Positions 38,000 to 50,926 of a DNA stretch of 64,000 nucleotides are shown in pieces (the stretch's first letter is position 1; every line of letters begins with the position of its first letter). The translations under genes were made by a program, and so were the position numbers. Source of the stretch: Syncephalis plumigaleata (taxonomy: Eukaryota; Zoopagomycota; Zoopagomycetes; Zoopagales; Piptocephalidaceae); the NCBI GenBank assembly GCA_025201365.1, contig JAIXMF010000007.1:372001-436000 (forward strand), read 5' to 3'. Under the pieces are notes generated by a model. It searched no databases, was not told the origin of the DNA, and worked only from the letters and a program-made list of their open reading frames with translations.

Positions 38000-40039
38000 A
38001 TACAATGTTATTGCGTCACCTCTTGTTGATAAGGGTAGCTCGCTCGTGAATGTAAATATGACGATTTATTTTCTTTTTTTTTGCGGCTTGTCATCCCCAT
38101 ACTTTTCCATACGATGTCTTAAACCCTTGATGTCATCACATGCATTATTGTTTTATTGTTTTCCATTATTAAACCCTTGCTCGTCTTGTGTGACATTATA
38201 GTGTCTTGCTAAATCAAACGAACAAGTACTTCACATCATAATTGGCACTATATTTATATGATTCGGTCAAGTTATAATAGGACAAATAGCAAGCACGTCT
38301 TTGTTCCAGATACCACTAGATCATTAAATGTATATTTATTTATAAACTCATGCTTGCATGTAAGGAGAGTAAACCAGATATTAGATGTAAGTAAAGATTA
38401 ATAAGGCTAAATCATTAATAATAATTAAATAGATTGTTTATTAATGAACGTGTAGAATTTTGTAATTGAATGTTAACAAATCTATTGACATTTATTAATG
38501 CTGTTCCTTATAATTTCCTCCTATCTTTCCCTTACCTTTTATTAACAAATAATGGCAATGCATAACACCAAGGACAATAAGACAATTTGAATGAAATTAT
38601 TAATACATCTTTATTCACTAATCTCACTGCTCATTCCTCTACTATTCTACGTATTCCACTATACTCTTCTTGCTCCCTCTACCTGTCTGTACTATTCGAT
38701 GTAATTGCTCATACCACTCCACTCCTACTATCTCTTCTTTTCTCCTATTTGTTTACTCGTCCATTACTCTATTCATACACTCGTATCTCTATTGTTTATT
38801 TGTAATCTACTCGGTAAGTGATGTATACGCGGTATTCATTCTATTCACTAGTTGCTGCTACTGCTCCTCTTTCTTGTCGTGTCAACTCTGTTTATTTGTT
38901 TATTTGCTTGTATTCTATAAGCATATGTGCTCATTCGCTCTATTCACTCCTATTGCTATCCATACTATTTGTCCCTCTGCTTCTATTCTCATTCAGCCAA
39001 TAAACACCATATCAACTTCATACATATCGCTGTATTCTCTACACTCTATTGAGCATACTTTGCTTTCAACCAATACAACTAGCTACTACTACTGCTGCTA
39101 TTCCTATCATTCATATTCAGCTATCAGCAGTATGCAGTCAACTAGAATATATCACTCATCCACTCACTGATTATGCATTAATATCAATTGATGTATATTT
39201 ACCTATAGTCATTGTAATGAATTGTATAGCAAATCATCGAACAACACAGTAGATACTGACCATCTGACGTGATCGTGCATGCATTGACATGAATACACTA
39301 CTACTACCTAATACTTGAATCACGAACTATAACTGAATGACAGCATAGCTTACAAGTAGAAACAATGGTTTAATGGTCATTGCCATCATAGTTGGAGTGT
39401 ATTCAATGACTTGTCTATTATCTCGAATGCTCTAATGTTAGCTAGTTGCATACCAATGCATCATGTAGATTGAGCTATTGTTGGAACTAAATCGAATTCC
39501 ATTCCATTTCAACATCAATCATACACGTTTCAATTGCAGCTGAATTCAATACACTATTATGGATTTTATCCACGTTAGCCGCAATATAATCAGGACCTTA
39601 GTAGTATTCAATATCTATTATGGCCTTTATCCATGCTGGTTTGCAATAAAGTCAGCACCCTAATGTCATTCAATGCCTATAATTAGCAACTACACATGGC
39701 GAAATGCCACGCTGTATTTATTTGATACTACGTTTGAAAGACATTCCAGTGTACTATTCTGGATTTCACTCATGTTAGCTGTAACAGAACCACAGCTATA
39801 AATGAGTACCGTAAATGCCATCCAATATCTATCATTCGAAATTACACAAGGCGAACGGTTCCGTGGCTCGTTTATTTGCTATAACGTTTGAAAAAACTTC
39901 AACACCGTAACCATCGGCCTTTCACATATAAATGAGCAGCCATTTACCGTGAACAAGTCAATAGCTCACTATCATCTTCTCATTTACACGCACAATACAA
40001 GCGCCTTCACTTCTTTACTCTTAGACTATAGCGAACAAT
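38000..40039. other. Two-kilobase gene-poor spacer
   Basis: AT-rich. 38600-39200 is a long C/T-rich stretch of simple sequence with open but compositionally biased frames that I do not believe are genes. 39540-39895 holds degenerate tandem repeats. The last 100 bp contain the promoter of the gene at 40040. Confidence 0.5.
39603..39894. repeat. Degenerate tandem repeat, about 135-155-bp unit
   Basis: Two diverged units (about 39603-39737 and 39738-39894). Each starts with a (T/C)CAATAT-CTAT(T/C)ATGG-like half and ends with a half containing ACACA(T/A)GGCGAA and ACGTTTGAAA. A further partial copy of the first half lies at 39541-39602. Sits just upstream of the secreted kinase-like gene. Confidence 0.5.
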
Positions 40040-41337
40040 ATGCGGATAACTCTACATTCTGCATTGACTATTAGCACTTGTGCTTTAGCACTGTTATCCC
40101 AGCTACAGAGTGCTCACTCATATTTTGGTGGTGTTTTCAAAGAAGGCAAGCTATGCATATGTGATCTATCCGATGTCTACTAACTTGTTTATAGGTGACT
40201 TTCCTATAACCACTTTTGCCCAGAAATATGTCGAAGCAAACAAGGGTACGCTTGAACTATCGAATATACGCTGGGGCGGTGGTAATGGAGAGCTTAGGCT
40301 AGCTCGTGTAATTTGGAAACAGAAAGATGCCTTTATGAAATGTGATAAAGTACCTGACAATCCACATCAATCCCATATAATCAATGAAGTAAAAGCATTC
40401 AACGTAAGTGTATCGATCTATTACTCAAATAGCCTTACTCACTATATAACATAAAATAGGCATTGATGACTGCAAAGAATAGTTTGACAAACGACTACGC
40501 AATAGGTCGAGAAAATGTCATGGATCCCTTGCATCGATTTGCCTTTACTGAGAACGGTCCGGCGGATATTAACTTGGCCGATCCCAAGCAGATGTACGTA
40601 TGTCATCTTTACAGCTTCATTGGGGGAGTGATCCTAAAAGATTACATCAAAGCAAGCACCAATGCCCAGGCATATATTGCTGCTGCCAAAATACTACCTG
40701 ATATTATAAAAGGTAAGCATCATGATAATTATTTGTATAGCATATTTATTAAATGCTTTGTAGGTTTGATGTACCTTTACAATGCCGGTATTCTCTATAA
40801 AGATAAACTTATACATAGTAAGTAAAAATTTATTGTCATGAGGCATGCTAACAATGGAATATAGATGTTATGCTACAGCTAGATTCAGGTCGCAATGTAG
40901 TTGGTGCAAAGATCATTGATCTGGATGTAACAGAAGTATTTAAAAAGGAAGATGGTTGGCAACCTATAAACCTGAATGATCAAGAGCATTTATCGCTAAA
41001 TCCACGCCAAAGATACAACAGCTGTGAGAAGTCTACGTTTGTGATGATAAGGTGCTTGAATATGGTTGTTGACTTCAGTAGTTGGAGTCCTTTTGGGAAT
41101 GGCAATGTACTTTACGATTCAGCCGCTGTAAGCCATTTAAACCAATTTATCAAAATACTAGATTATTATGATATAAGAAAGAAAACATCAGGTGATTTAA
41201 TGTCACTACCATCTGATGTAAGGCCAGCCCTTCCTGAAATGCTTCGCCTTGTACGAATGTTGTACACATTAGACAAGGATCCATTCGCTTGCACATCTCC
41301 TATACGCGCATTAAGAGGACTACCACCACGCACTTAA
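40040..41337 (+). CDS. Secreted kinase-like protein (divergent paralogue)
   Basis: Signal peptide MRITLHSALTISTCALALLS (then QLQSAHS). The first intron is GC-AG (GCAAGC...TTTATAG, about 40147-40192). Later exons give a glycine-rich segment (IRWGGGNGELRLARVI), a Lys in DAFMKCDK matching the position of AAFIKC in the gene at 36098, a catalytic-loop equivalent YKDKLIHN (Asp and Asn kept, His lost), and IDLDVTE in place of DFG, aligning with IDFDLSE of the paralogue. There is no clear APE box. About 340 residues, without the P-loop of soluble kinases. I infer a fast-evolving family of secreted kinase-like proteins; whether this one has activity is open. Confidence 0.65.
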
Positions 41338-41777
41338 TAGTTATAATCGATACACTATTAGTGTACGGTAAGTACCGAGCAATAACTGATTCATTCTACT
41401 AAAATGCTAATCTGTCATTGAATCAATTAGCAATCATATAGACAATGAGAATGTGATGACGCTCACACAGCATGACCATACAACTGCTGATATCGCTGTA
41501 TGATCTAATGATTTTATCATCAATAAAGCGTATTCACTATTTCATTATGGGTGCTATCAACATCAATACAGTGAAGCATTTTGTAGACGGTATGAGGACA
41601 CTATCAGATCTAAAAATATATTCAAAACAGCCTTTACTTTCCTCTCCTCCAAGCCACTTCTCTTCGTTGGTTTTTCTTTTGCCATTTAAAAACTTTTTTC
41701 TACACTTTGACACTTTCTTGTACCAGAAATTACTACTTATGTAAGCTTCCTCCAACTGAGATCTCTCCTCAGACACA
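41338..41777. other. Spacer before the LINE-ORF1-like gene
   Basis: About 440 bp without a gene. The pyrimidine-rich part (CTTTCCTCTCCTCCAAGCC to ATCTCTCCTCAGACACA) could be the 5' untranslated region of the following element-like gene. Confidence 0.3.
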
Positions 41778-42852
41778 ATGTACGCCGAGCGGACAAGAAA
41801 AGGCACGAACGTGGCGACCGCAACATCTCCGCCCCAGTCTACTCGTCCTAGACGGCCTTCCCTACGGTTACATTCTAAGAGTGTTTTATCATCCCGGATA
41901 GCAGATTCTTCCGCCAACCGTCCAGTCTCTCGTAACCCAAACATACTTAACTTTAACTTCAATGGAATTGATATTGAGGAATATGAAATTGTTGAAATCC
42001 TCTATAAGCAATACCCAGAAGCCTGTAAGCTTTTCCCAACTCACCGTAAAGGGTTCTATGAACTCACTTTCGAATCGGGCATAGACGTGGAACAAGTTGC
42101 TAAACGAGACCTCACCTACAAAAATCATTCAATACCAGTATCAGCCACCTTCAAACCACTGGAAAACTCTTTATTAGTAACTCTGATAAACATTCCAATT
42201 TTAAGCGAGGAACCCTTAGCAAACCTGCTGGAAACAGAACTACTCAAATATGGTGAACTTCTAGATTTACGCCTTACGTATTACCCCAATACTACCTTTC
42301 TCTCTCCAAAAGCATTGGCTTTCTACGACCTATCCAAGTCTCCGGAAGTAGTTAATAAGCTCCCAAAATCCATCATATTCGATACGATATCCAGCTCACC
42401 AATGTACCTCAGCTGGAAAGGTGCCCCACCACAATGTTCGAACTGCAAGGCAATGGACCACATTCGAGCCAAATGCCCAAAACTACATCCACACTCAACG
42501 TAACAGCTACGAAGGCAGCTATGCTCCCGACAGAATTACAACCACAAGAACTTTGTCATCCTCCTCCAAGCCAAACATCTCCGAGGGTTCCAGTTCCTCA
42601 AAGACCACATCTAAGGTACCCACCACCTCTATCCTTAAATCGCAAGCTTCCCAGACGCCAAATTCTCAAGCAACGGCTTCCACCGCTCCTGAACAAGCCA
42701 CCTCCCAATCTCAGCCCCAGAGACGGCGCAGAAATAGGATGAGAAGGAGAAGAAAATCATCACAAACAACAAATCCACCGAGCGATCCATGGTGGCAACG
42801 CCAGCTAGAAGATCAATACGAATACAGGTTAAGTCTATTGCTAAATAACTGA
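41778..42852 (+). mobile_element. Orphan LINE ORF1-like zinc-knuckle protein
   Basis: A basic, Pro/Arg-rich start (MYAERTRKGTNVATATSPPQ) is followed by an RRM-like region (KGFYELTFESGIDVEQVAKR; LLVTLINIPILSEEPLANLL; YGELLDLRLTYYP) and a CCHC knuckle (CSNCKAMDHIRAKC). It then continues, in another frame from about 42485, with a Ser/Thr-rich and Arg-rich tail ending DPWWQRQLEDQYEYRLSLLL. An RRM-like part plus zinc knuckle plus basic tail is the layout of LINE ORF1 proteins in many fungi. No reverse transcriptase follows. It may be a LINE remnant or a domesticated ORF1. The frame change may be a mutation or an assembly error. Confidence 0.5.
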
Positions 42853-42984
42853 AATCTTCTCCTCTTTACTATGACTGGCTGCATGTAAGTTTTAATATCC
42901 ACTTGTAATAAATCCATTTATTCCATTCAATTTGCAATAATATTAGTTATTATCCGAGTACAAATTACATCATTTGCTATGAGA

Positions 42985-44114
42985 TTAAGGTCTATACGCT
43001 GGAAGTGTACCAAATCCTGGTTGACCATGATTTCCTTGCACTAGTAATGCTGGCATATTACTACTTGGTGCCTGATAATCCGGTGGAATATCCGCCTCTC
43101 CCTTCGGTGTAATGAACAAATCCGAATATCGTTCCATATACATCTTTACTACAGGCACAGTAATCGTGCCCTTATCGGCAATACCTGCTAGAATGCTAAA
43201 GAATTTGTTGTTAATCTCTGTCACTTTACCCTTCCTATTCGTAAAGATAGACGAAGGGAGTTCCGAGAAATCATTTGATATCACATCGGAGAGATCCGTG
43301 TATTTCAATAGTCCGTTATTATCGCATGCTTTATCGAGTAAATAGGTTAATCGATGGAGAAAAAAGAAACTAAGCGATACAACGTGTATGATGTACTTGC
43401 CTTTCTTCAGTGCACCTTGAATAAACCATTTCCTAAGCAACATATAACGCGATACTGGTAGGAAGAAGAATAGGATTAACGACTACTTGCTATTGACACT
43501 TCTTTCGCGTATGCTCACCATCAATCACTTGACCGGCTAGCTTTCTTTCTTCATCTGATCTATCGTAATTGCGCTTAGAATCGGCTACTGAACTCGAGCA
43601 TTGCCATGTAGTCATGTAGCAGGTGAAACCACCATGGCTAAACAAATATTTAACATCTGGGAAATGGCCCTTAATCTGAGGCGATGGAATGTCGTTACCC
43701 TTGCCAGCTATGTACTATTCAATGTATTGAATTGTCAACGCTGTTCACGTAGCAACCTATCTACCCTACCTTTACTATCTGGAATGGCGCATATTTGTTA
43801 TTATCGTTGCCACATATGATTTGATTGCCAGTGGTAGGTGGTACACCACTATTATAGGGTACACCGATTGCCGCGAATCCTATTTTCTCGTTAAAAAGGA
43901 CTTTTTCCAACTTGAAATTGATCGCTTCCTGTAGAGCGGATTGTTTCAAGTATTTATCCAGCGAATCGACTTTATCTAATGGATGATATCAACGAACTAA
44001 GAACGTAATCAATATGGCATAATAACACTTCTTACTGGGCATGCTTTGTACCATTGAAGCAAGTGACACAGCAGTTGCTACAATAGTTACAAATAATTTG
44101 GCGTTTGACAACAT
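42985..44114 (-). CDS. Secreted protein of unknown function
   Basis: Start MLSNAKLFVTIVATAVSLAS (then MVQSMP) is a clear signal peptide. Exons then encode KVDSLDKYLKQSALQEAINF, KIGFAAIGVPYNSGVPPTTG and NQIICGNDNNKYAPFQ; a Cys-bearing block (FSHGGFTCYMTTWQCSSS); and a C-terminal exon (LLDKACDNNGLLKYTDLSDV, FFSILAGIADKGTITVPVVK, GQPGFGTLPAYRP). I do not recognise the family. Exon joins near 43500-43800 are uncertain. Its place beside two secreted kinase-like genes suggests a secretome-rich segment. Confidence 0.55.
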
Positions 44115-44895
44115 CTTGGTGGGATGTAATCGTCTAGGGGAAGGAAGGTAAGGTTGCGTTAATTGTAGTTCGATGAGGAATGACAAAAGAGATATGGAGA
44201 AGGGTTTAATGACGACTAGCCGCTAACTAGTGCTCGATCTTTATAGTGGATTTCATGGCATAATAGTCTCCTTATTTAAATAGCCGATTGCAGTATTTAT
44301 GGCAATCTCGTTTCAAGTTGACATCGATTGGTATACATTCAGTAATTGTAATTCCAAATACAGTGGCATTAATCCTATTAGGAAAATCCCACATTTAACA
44401 CTTTGCTGATTGGATCGAACAATCATCATGATCCTATGTCAAATGATGATTTATTTAAAACAAATTAATCCGCATTCATACGATAACAACAAGCTAGAGT
44501 AAATACTAGTTGATGTATTTATTTCTAGATAGTTGTAGCGGTATAGTAACTCATCGGTATATAGTGTATCCTGTTCGCTTCTGTCCACTTTCCATTCTAC
44601 TCTAACCTACGCATTGTTGGATCTAGCGGTGGATTCGAAGGAACGAATAGAATGCGAACACGGATTAGTATATGCCAATATTGTCTGCTGATGACCAACT
44701 GGCAGAGTATGGCCAGATTGGACAGATACCAGGCATACATCGAATGTATACATGATTTCTACAGGGTTTTGATTTCATAATCAGATGATCCTTGAAAAAT
44801 ATACTGCGCCATTAAATGTAAGATGTGTGGGTGTGTAATAAAGTGAGGAAACGATTTTACTTTTTTATTTTATTTTTTTTCGTAATCTTAACGCT
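44115..44895. other. Divergent spacer
   Basis: About 780 bp between the secreted protein gene (-) and DUS3 (+). AT-rich; I see no gene, only promoter space. Confidence 0.35.
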
Positions 44896-47878
44896 ATGAC
44901 ACTCGATTCAACTATGGAAGCCACAGGAGAACGACAAAGAATCAAAGGTGTCGCGCCTATTAAGGAAGAGTAAGTTACGCTAGACTGGCTCGTATAAAGG
45001 CACTAAACGTGTTTGTAGATATCTTCTCTATAAAGACCGAAAGGAAGTGGGTGTACCCGAGAACGAGGCATCGTCTAAAACCGTGACGGAGAATACTACC
45101 ACCACAGCGACTCCATCAACCGAGGTTGCCGAGACAAGCAATGACACTACTAATAGCAATAGCAACAACAGTAATGAAGCAAGTGGTGGTAAAAAGCGTA
45201 AACGCGAGCGTGGTCAAGTGAAACTACGAGGCAAAGCGCATAGTAGTGATAAGTTTCAAGTAAGTTGTAGTTGAACAAACAGCTACGCGATAGGAGCATC
45301 GATGCTAACAGAGTATTTGATATGCTAGCTATGCAAGCATGTTGCTAACAATACAACATGTACTGCGGGCGAGCAGTAAGTAACAGTAATCATAACATTG
45401 GATATTGCCACTTTTCAATACTTACTCTATGTGATTTGTAGTTGTCGGTTCAGCCATGATATCAAGGAGTATATCGCGAAGAAAGGTGAAGATATCGGAG
45501 ATCAATGTGTTAACTTTGAATTGTTTGGAAAGTAAGTATGAATGATCATGTATAATATACAGTATACAGTATACAATGTTTATATCGACTAACAAAATGA
45601 TATAGATGTCGATTTGGTATTCGATGTCGGTATGCAGGCGCACATAGTAAAGAAGATGGCGAACAAATAGTCAATGAAGAGGTATGCTACACGTATGATA
45701 CCTATTAAGAAGCAAGCATGACCAATACAATGATGATTGAATAGAAAATGGCACAACCTGAACCTCCCGTCAAGAATGGTGTTCCATTTGATATCATGAA
45801 ACAACTTCGTACGAACAGTGCAAGTATAATCTAACAAGCAGTTATTCCGCTAATTAACTAACCAATATACATGTATGCATATAGTACCCACTGCCTAATA
45901 CAAAAAGAATACTTGATCAACAAATGAAAGAGTTGAAAGAAGCGGCAGCATCGTCCAATGCTGCTAAACCAGCAGAATCGATTGATATGCTATTGAATAA
46001 TAGTACGAATGCCCCCACCTCGGAGGATCAACCCATGCAGCCTATCGAGAATGAACAAGTCACCGTTGGTGATGTGGGACCTGATGTGCCGTTGCGTGAA
46101 GTGGAGAAACGTTCTATCGACTTTAGAGGAAAGACCTACCTGGCACCATTAACCACAGTGGGTAATCTACCATTCCGACGTATTTGCAAACGATTTGGCG
46201 TAGATATTACATGCGGTGAAATGGCCATGGCTACCAATTTACTTCAGGTAAGCGTAATGAACTCGTCCCTTGCCTTCTCATTATTCATACGATAACAGGG
46301 TCAACGAACGGAATGGGCATTGACTAAGCGTCATTATAGCGAGGATATATTCGGTATACAAGTGTGTGGCAATCGACCAGATCCACTCATTCGTCTAGCT
46401 GAAGTTATCGAGAATGAATTACAAGTCGATTTTGTTGACATTAATCTTGGTTGTCCCATGGAGATGGTCTATAAACAAGTGAGTTCATGTTTGTTAATTA
46501 TTATTGTAATGATTTACTAAACAAGTATACCTGCTTTCCATCTAAATGAATAGGGTGCCGGTAGTGGTCTAATGGAAACTGCCGGTAAATTGGGTCGTAT
46601 CGTACGTGGTATGAATCAGGTGAGGAGTAATTATTTTACATGATATTAGTACAAAATATACTACAATATAAATTAATCTCAAGTTATTGGTAGATACTAA
46701 GCTGTCCATTGACCGTTAAATTCCGTATGGGTGTTTTCGATAATAAGAATATTGCGCATAAATTGGTACCAAGATTTGATAGCTGGGTAAGAGTTTCTTC
46801 TTTCTTTTTGAATAGAAGTTATTCATTAATAATTACATTAAACTTACGAGAATCATGTTGTATTTTATAGGGTTGTGCCTTGGGTACAGTATGTGACAAT
46901 GGTTATGTAATTTATTCAGTATCACAATGACTTATCTCTCTGTCTATGTCTATGTATCTGTATCTGTATGATTAGCTGCATGGTCGATCAAGACAACAAC
47001 GCTATACACGTCGTGCTGACTGGGACTACATTCAAGAGTGTAATGGCCTGCGTACGAATATGCAATTCTTTGGCAATGGCGATGTTCTATCCTACGAGGA
47101 ATATTACGAGCATTTGGAAAAGGAGAAAGTCGATGGTATTATGATAGGACGGTAAGAAGTGATAATGAATGATGTTGAACAAGTTATTAACTTGTTAATG
47201 AATGAACAAATAATAATGATTAGTGGTGCATTGGTAAGCTACTTGTTATTTATTGAATGGAGAGACATTGCTCTAACTACATGAAATAGATTAAACCATG
47301 GCTGTTTGATGAGATTAAAACACGTCGTCATTGGGATATTTCCTCTAACGAACGTCTCGATATAATGCGTGATTTCTGCAACTATGGATTGGAACACTGG
47401 GGATCTGATACTCAGGTGAGCGTCATAGAAAGTAGATTGTTATACATTTGTATAGCTAATAAATCAATATGTATGTGTATGTCGATATTAGGGTGTTAAT
47501 CAAACACGTCGTTTCTTATGCGAATGGCAATCTTTCCTTCATCGGTAAGAACAAGTAGATAGATGGATATAGATGAATATAATTGACTAATAATAATGAT
47601 AAATGACATTAGATACATTCCAGTTGGATTACTTGAAGTGTTGCCACAACGTATTAATGATAGACCACCAGCATTCCAGGGAAGAAATGAATTGGAAACA
47701 TTATTGGCCAGTCCTCGAGCTAGTGATTGGGTCAAGATCAGGTAAGTAGACTAAGTGAACATCATTACTAATTGATCATTAATACATTTGTACTAGTGAA
47801 ATGTTCTTGGGACCATCACCAAGCGATTTTAACTTTATACCAAAACATAAAGCGAATGCCTATGATGTGGAAGGTTAA
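44896..47878 (+). CDS. DUS3: tRNA-dihydrouridine(47) synthase, Dus3
   Basis: Flavin enzyme reducing U47 in the variable loop of tRNAs. An N-terminal Ser/Thr/Asn-rich and basic region ([20 protein letters not shown]) leads to two CCCH zinc fingers ([40 protein letters not shown]), the hallmark of Dus3. The TIM-barrel core has [40 protein letters not shown] (catalytic Cys environment), [27 protein letters not shown] and GIMIGRGALIKPWLF; the C-terminal helical domain ends [14 protein letters not shown]. About 14 exons with short introns. Start at [20 protein letters not shown]. Confidence 0.95.
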
Positions 47879-48135
47879 TGGAATAATGAGAATAAGCGTA
47901 ATAAAATCTTGATGAATAGTCGTTGATATGAATACACTAGATTGATTGTGTATGTTAACATCTCTTCTGCTAAAGAGAATGATTTGTGTAGATTGAAATA
48001 GCATTGTAAATACAAACTGTTACTAGTATCTCATTTTATTATCATCGCTTTATTCTATCTATCTATCTATCTACTGCAGTTACTCGTTAGTCTTTCGTGC
48101 AATATTACATAGCAGTATTGTCTAGTTGGTGTATC

Positions 48136-49727
48136 ATGTCAGATTCAGCAATTCCAAACTTGAAAGATACTGAAGAGAACGAGCAAAATAACAATAACCG
48201 TGATAACAATGACAATTCTACATTACGTAAACGTTCGTCTTCAGACGTTGAAGCTACTAATGACGATGCAAATGACCTAGAAGAAAGCAGATACAAGAAA
48301 CGACCATTATTGTCGACAGATTCAGCGTCAACATCAACTAATGACGAAACACAACAGGTAACACCTAGTAATAGTGCTGGTATATTGTCAGATTCAAGTA
48401 AGACAACAACAACAACAACGACTGCTACTACTACTGCTACTGCTGCCACCACCACTATTATTTCAGTTACTTCACGCAAAACTACAGATAGTCAACAGGT
48501 GACGTCGACTACTGCACCTATTCCGTTGCCGTCTACACTTGAGGCCACACTATTCGGTGGTAGGCCAGTTGATGATATGTTACATGTAGTATCGGATTTT
48601 ATAACGCGTTACATTACTCGATCACATCTTGAGGTAGGCAGCTTAGTATCTAATGGATCATTTAGGATAACAATGATCATCTACGTTAGATTGAACTTAA
48701 ATTTGGACGACTAGTCGATAAACAGACAGGTCAACGTATACACTTGCCTGTTATCACAGAAACAGGTAGACAAAGAAAATAGTTATAGCTAGTATCTAGT
48801 AGAGTTGTTGATCGATAGATTGTGTGCAGTAATCGCGCCTGGCGAGGATAGATGGATGCGATTCGAATCGAATATGCCTGCGGTAAATGATAAGCAATCA
48901 TTGCTTGTCACTTTCATCGATCAGTTAGTAATCGATAGACTAATAATAAATATTCATGTAGGAATGGCATCAACATCTTAATACGCGACTTAATCGAAGG
49001 GTGGAAGAAACACAACAAGCGAATTATCGAGTAAGTAGACAGCAACAATGATGATAATAATGATACTAATAATGATAACAATATTGATTAGGGTCATCGT
49101 CTTAGTTATCGACGTGTGCCCGAGTGTGATCGTTTCTATCCGGATGAATTGGGTCGGATACGCGTGTCGGTAGACTGGGAGACAAAGAAAGTCCTACCGA
49201 ATGGTATTGTACGAAAGAATCGACTAGATAATCTACAAATCTACTCGCCGTTTAGTCCATTTGATTTTCGTATCTCTATTAATGAAGAAGTACCAGGCGA
49301 GTATACTCTATTGAAATGATAATGTATGCTTAATGAATACTAACGACAACCTCGCTTTTATTACGCAATGTATAGTTGAAAAGATGCCCAGCGGTGAATG
49401 GGTCTCGGAGCGTAGGAAGAATCGTATCAGTTATAAGCATCAGCATTGTCAAGTAGATCTCACACAAGTAACTACAGAACGAGTGAGTATAACGGCATAG
49501 CTACTAGTTTGTATCGCGTCGAATGACTACTACTACTACTACTACTAACTGTGCTCCTCTGTATGATATCGTTGTAGAATGTGACCACCCACGAATTAGA
49601 ACTTGAGCTTTGGGATATCCCAGCATTACAACGAGAATATCAGCGTATGAAGCGACGTGAACATAACGTGTTCTCTGACCTAGTACGCGTCTTCATCGAC
49701 AACGCTCGTGCAATGGCGAGAACTTGA
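48136..49727 (+). CDS. CET1: mRNA-capping RNA 5'-triphosphatase, Cet1 type
   Basis: First enzyme of mRNA capping: a metal-dependent tunnel-fold triphosphatase specific to fungi and some protists. Start set at MSDSAIPNLKDTEENEQNNN rather than an in-frame ATG 13 codons upstream. The N-terminal third is low complexity (Asn, Ser and Thr tracts). The catalytic domain follows: IELKFGRLVDKQTGQRIHLP with the metal-binding Glu, RFESNMPAEWHQHLN, RRVPECDRFYPDELGRIRVS, RKNRLDNLQIYSPFSPFDFR, ERRKNRISYKHQHCQVDLT and HELELELWD (paired Glu strand of the tunnel). The C-terminal helix ends DLVRVFIDNARAMART. No missing-base points seen. This type of enzyme supports a fungal origin for the window. Confidence 0.93.
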
Positions 49728-49897
49728 TTTGAATAAAATCGATTTTTACTACAGTTCATCATTAATGTTTTCCACACGCCGTACACACACATTCGCGTTT
49801 TAATAACAGATCGCTTCTTTCAATTCGTCACTCGTTCGTGTTGACGCTTCTTTTCCTCTCATTTTGTCTACTCTTCTTTTTAGATCGTTTTGCTAAT

Positions 49898-50741
49898 ATG
49901 GCTGAACATCTCGCTTCCATCTATGGTACAGAGAAGGACAAGTAAGTACTAGTGATGGCTATCGTTATTTACAGTCCATACTATGCACATGCATATATAA
50001 ATATGCTAATCGTATCCCTTAAATCAACAGGGTTAATTGCTCCTTCTACTTCAAGATTGGCGCATGTCGACACGGAGAACGTTGCTCGCGCAAGCATGTT
50101 AAGCCTAATTTCTCGCAAACTATCTTGATCGCCAACTTTTATCAGAATCCCGCACTTGATCCTAATTGTAAATTGGATGCAGAACAGTTACAAGCACATT
50201 TCGACCTATTCTACGAGGATATCTTTATGGAATTCTGCAAATATGGAGAGGTAGAAGATATGCGAGTATGCGATAATGTTGGCGATCATCTAGTCGGTAA
50301 TGTTTACGTACGCTTCGCCTATGAAGAAGATGCACAACGCGCGATGGAAGAGTTGAATAAACGATTCTATGCTGGTAAGTAGCATAACAGCAACAATGAT
50401 ATGACTGATAGTAACTATAATCTCTATTATAAACAGGTCGACCGTTGTTTGTTGAACTATCGCCAGTAACTGATTTCGCTGAGGCTTGTTGTCGACAATA
50501 CGAGAATGGCGAGTGTGATCGCGGTGGTTTCTGTAACTTTATGCATCTACGTCATCCGGGTCGTGCCATTCGACGAGAACTCGAGGAAGCACAACGATTA
50601 TCGGTACGTGAAAAACGATCAGGACATAAATCGCGTTCGAAATCTCGTTCGAGGTCACGCTCACCATCATCGCATCGTCATCATCACCACCATCATCATA
50701 GCGGTAGTACTCATAGTCATCGTAGTAGTAGTAATCGATAA
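49898..50741 (+). CDS. U2AF small subunit (U2AF35)
   Basis: Recognises the AG at 3' splice sites with U2AF65. Three exons (49898-49941, 50031-50374, 50437-50741) give 230 residues in clean frame. Zinc finger 1 is [20 protein letters not shown]; the UHM domain ([40 protein letters not shown]) follows, then zinc finger 2, [20 protein letters not shown]. The C-terminal tail has an RS segment ([15 protein letters not shown]) and an eight-histidine cluster. It fits the intron-rich genes of the window. Confidence 0.96.
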
Positions 50742-50926
50742 TCTTCCATTCATAGTCAATTCTATACGAATCAATATATCTATATCAAAATATAAATATA
50801 AACGTAAAATAAACATGATGATTTCAGTAGTATATGAATTTATTAAGAATTACGTAATAATCACTAAGTGTTATATAGAATTTCACCATTTCTTTCTCTC
50901 TTTCTTTCTTCCAATTGCTAGTGCTA

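Noticed and set aside
38587-39252. Several overlapping plus-strand frames
   Set aside because: Composition is extreme Ser/Leu/Tyr/Thr from C/T-rich simple sequence, with no exon-like boundaries or motifs.
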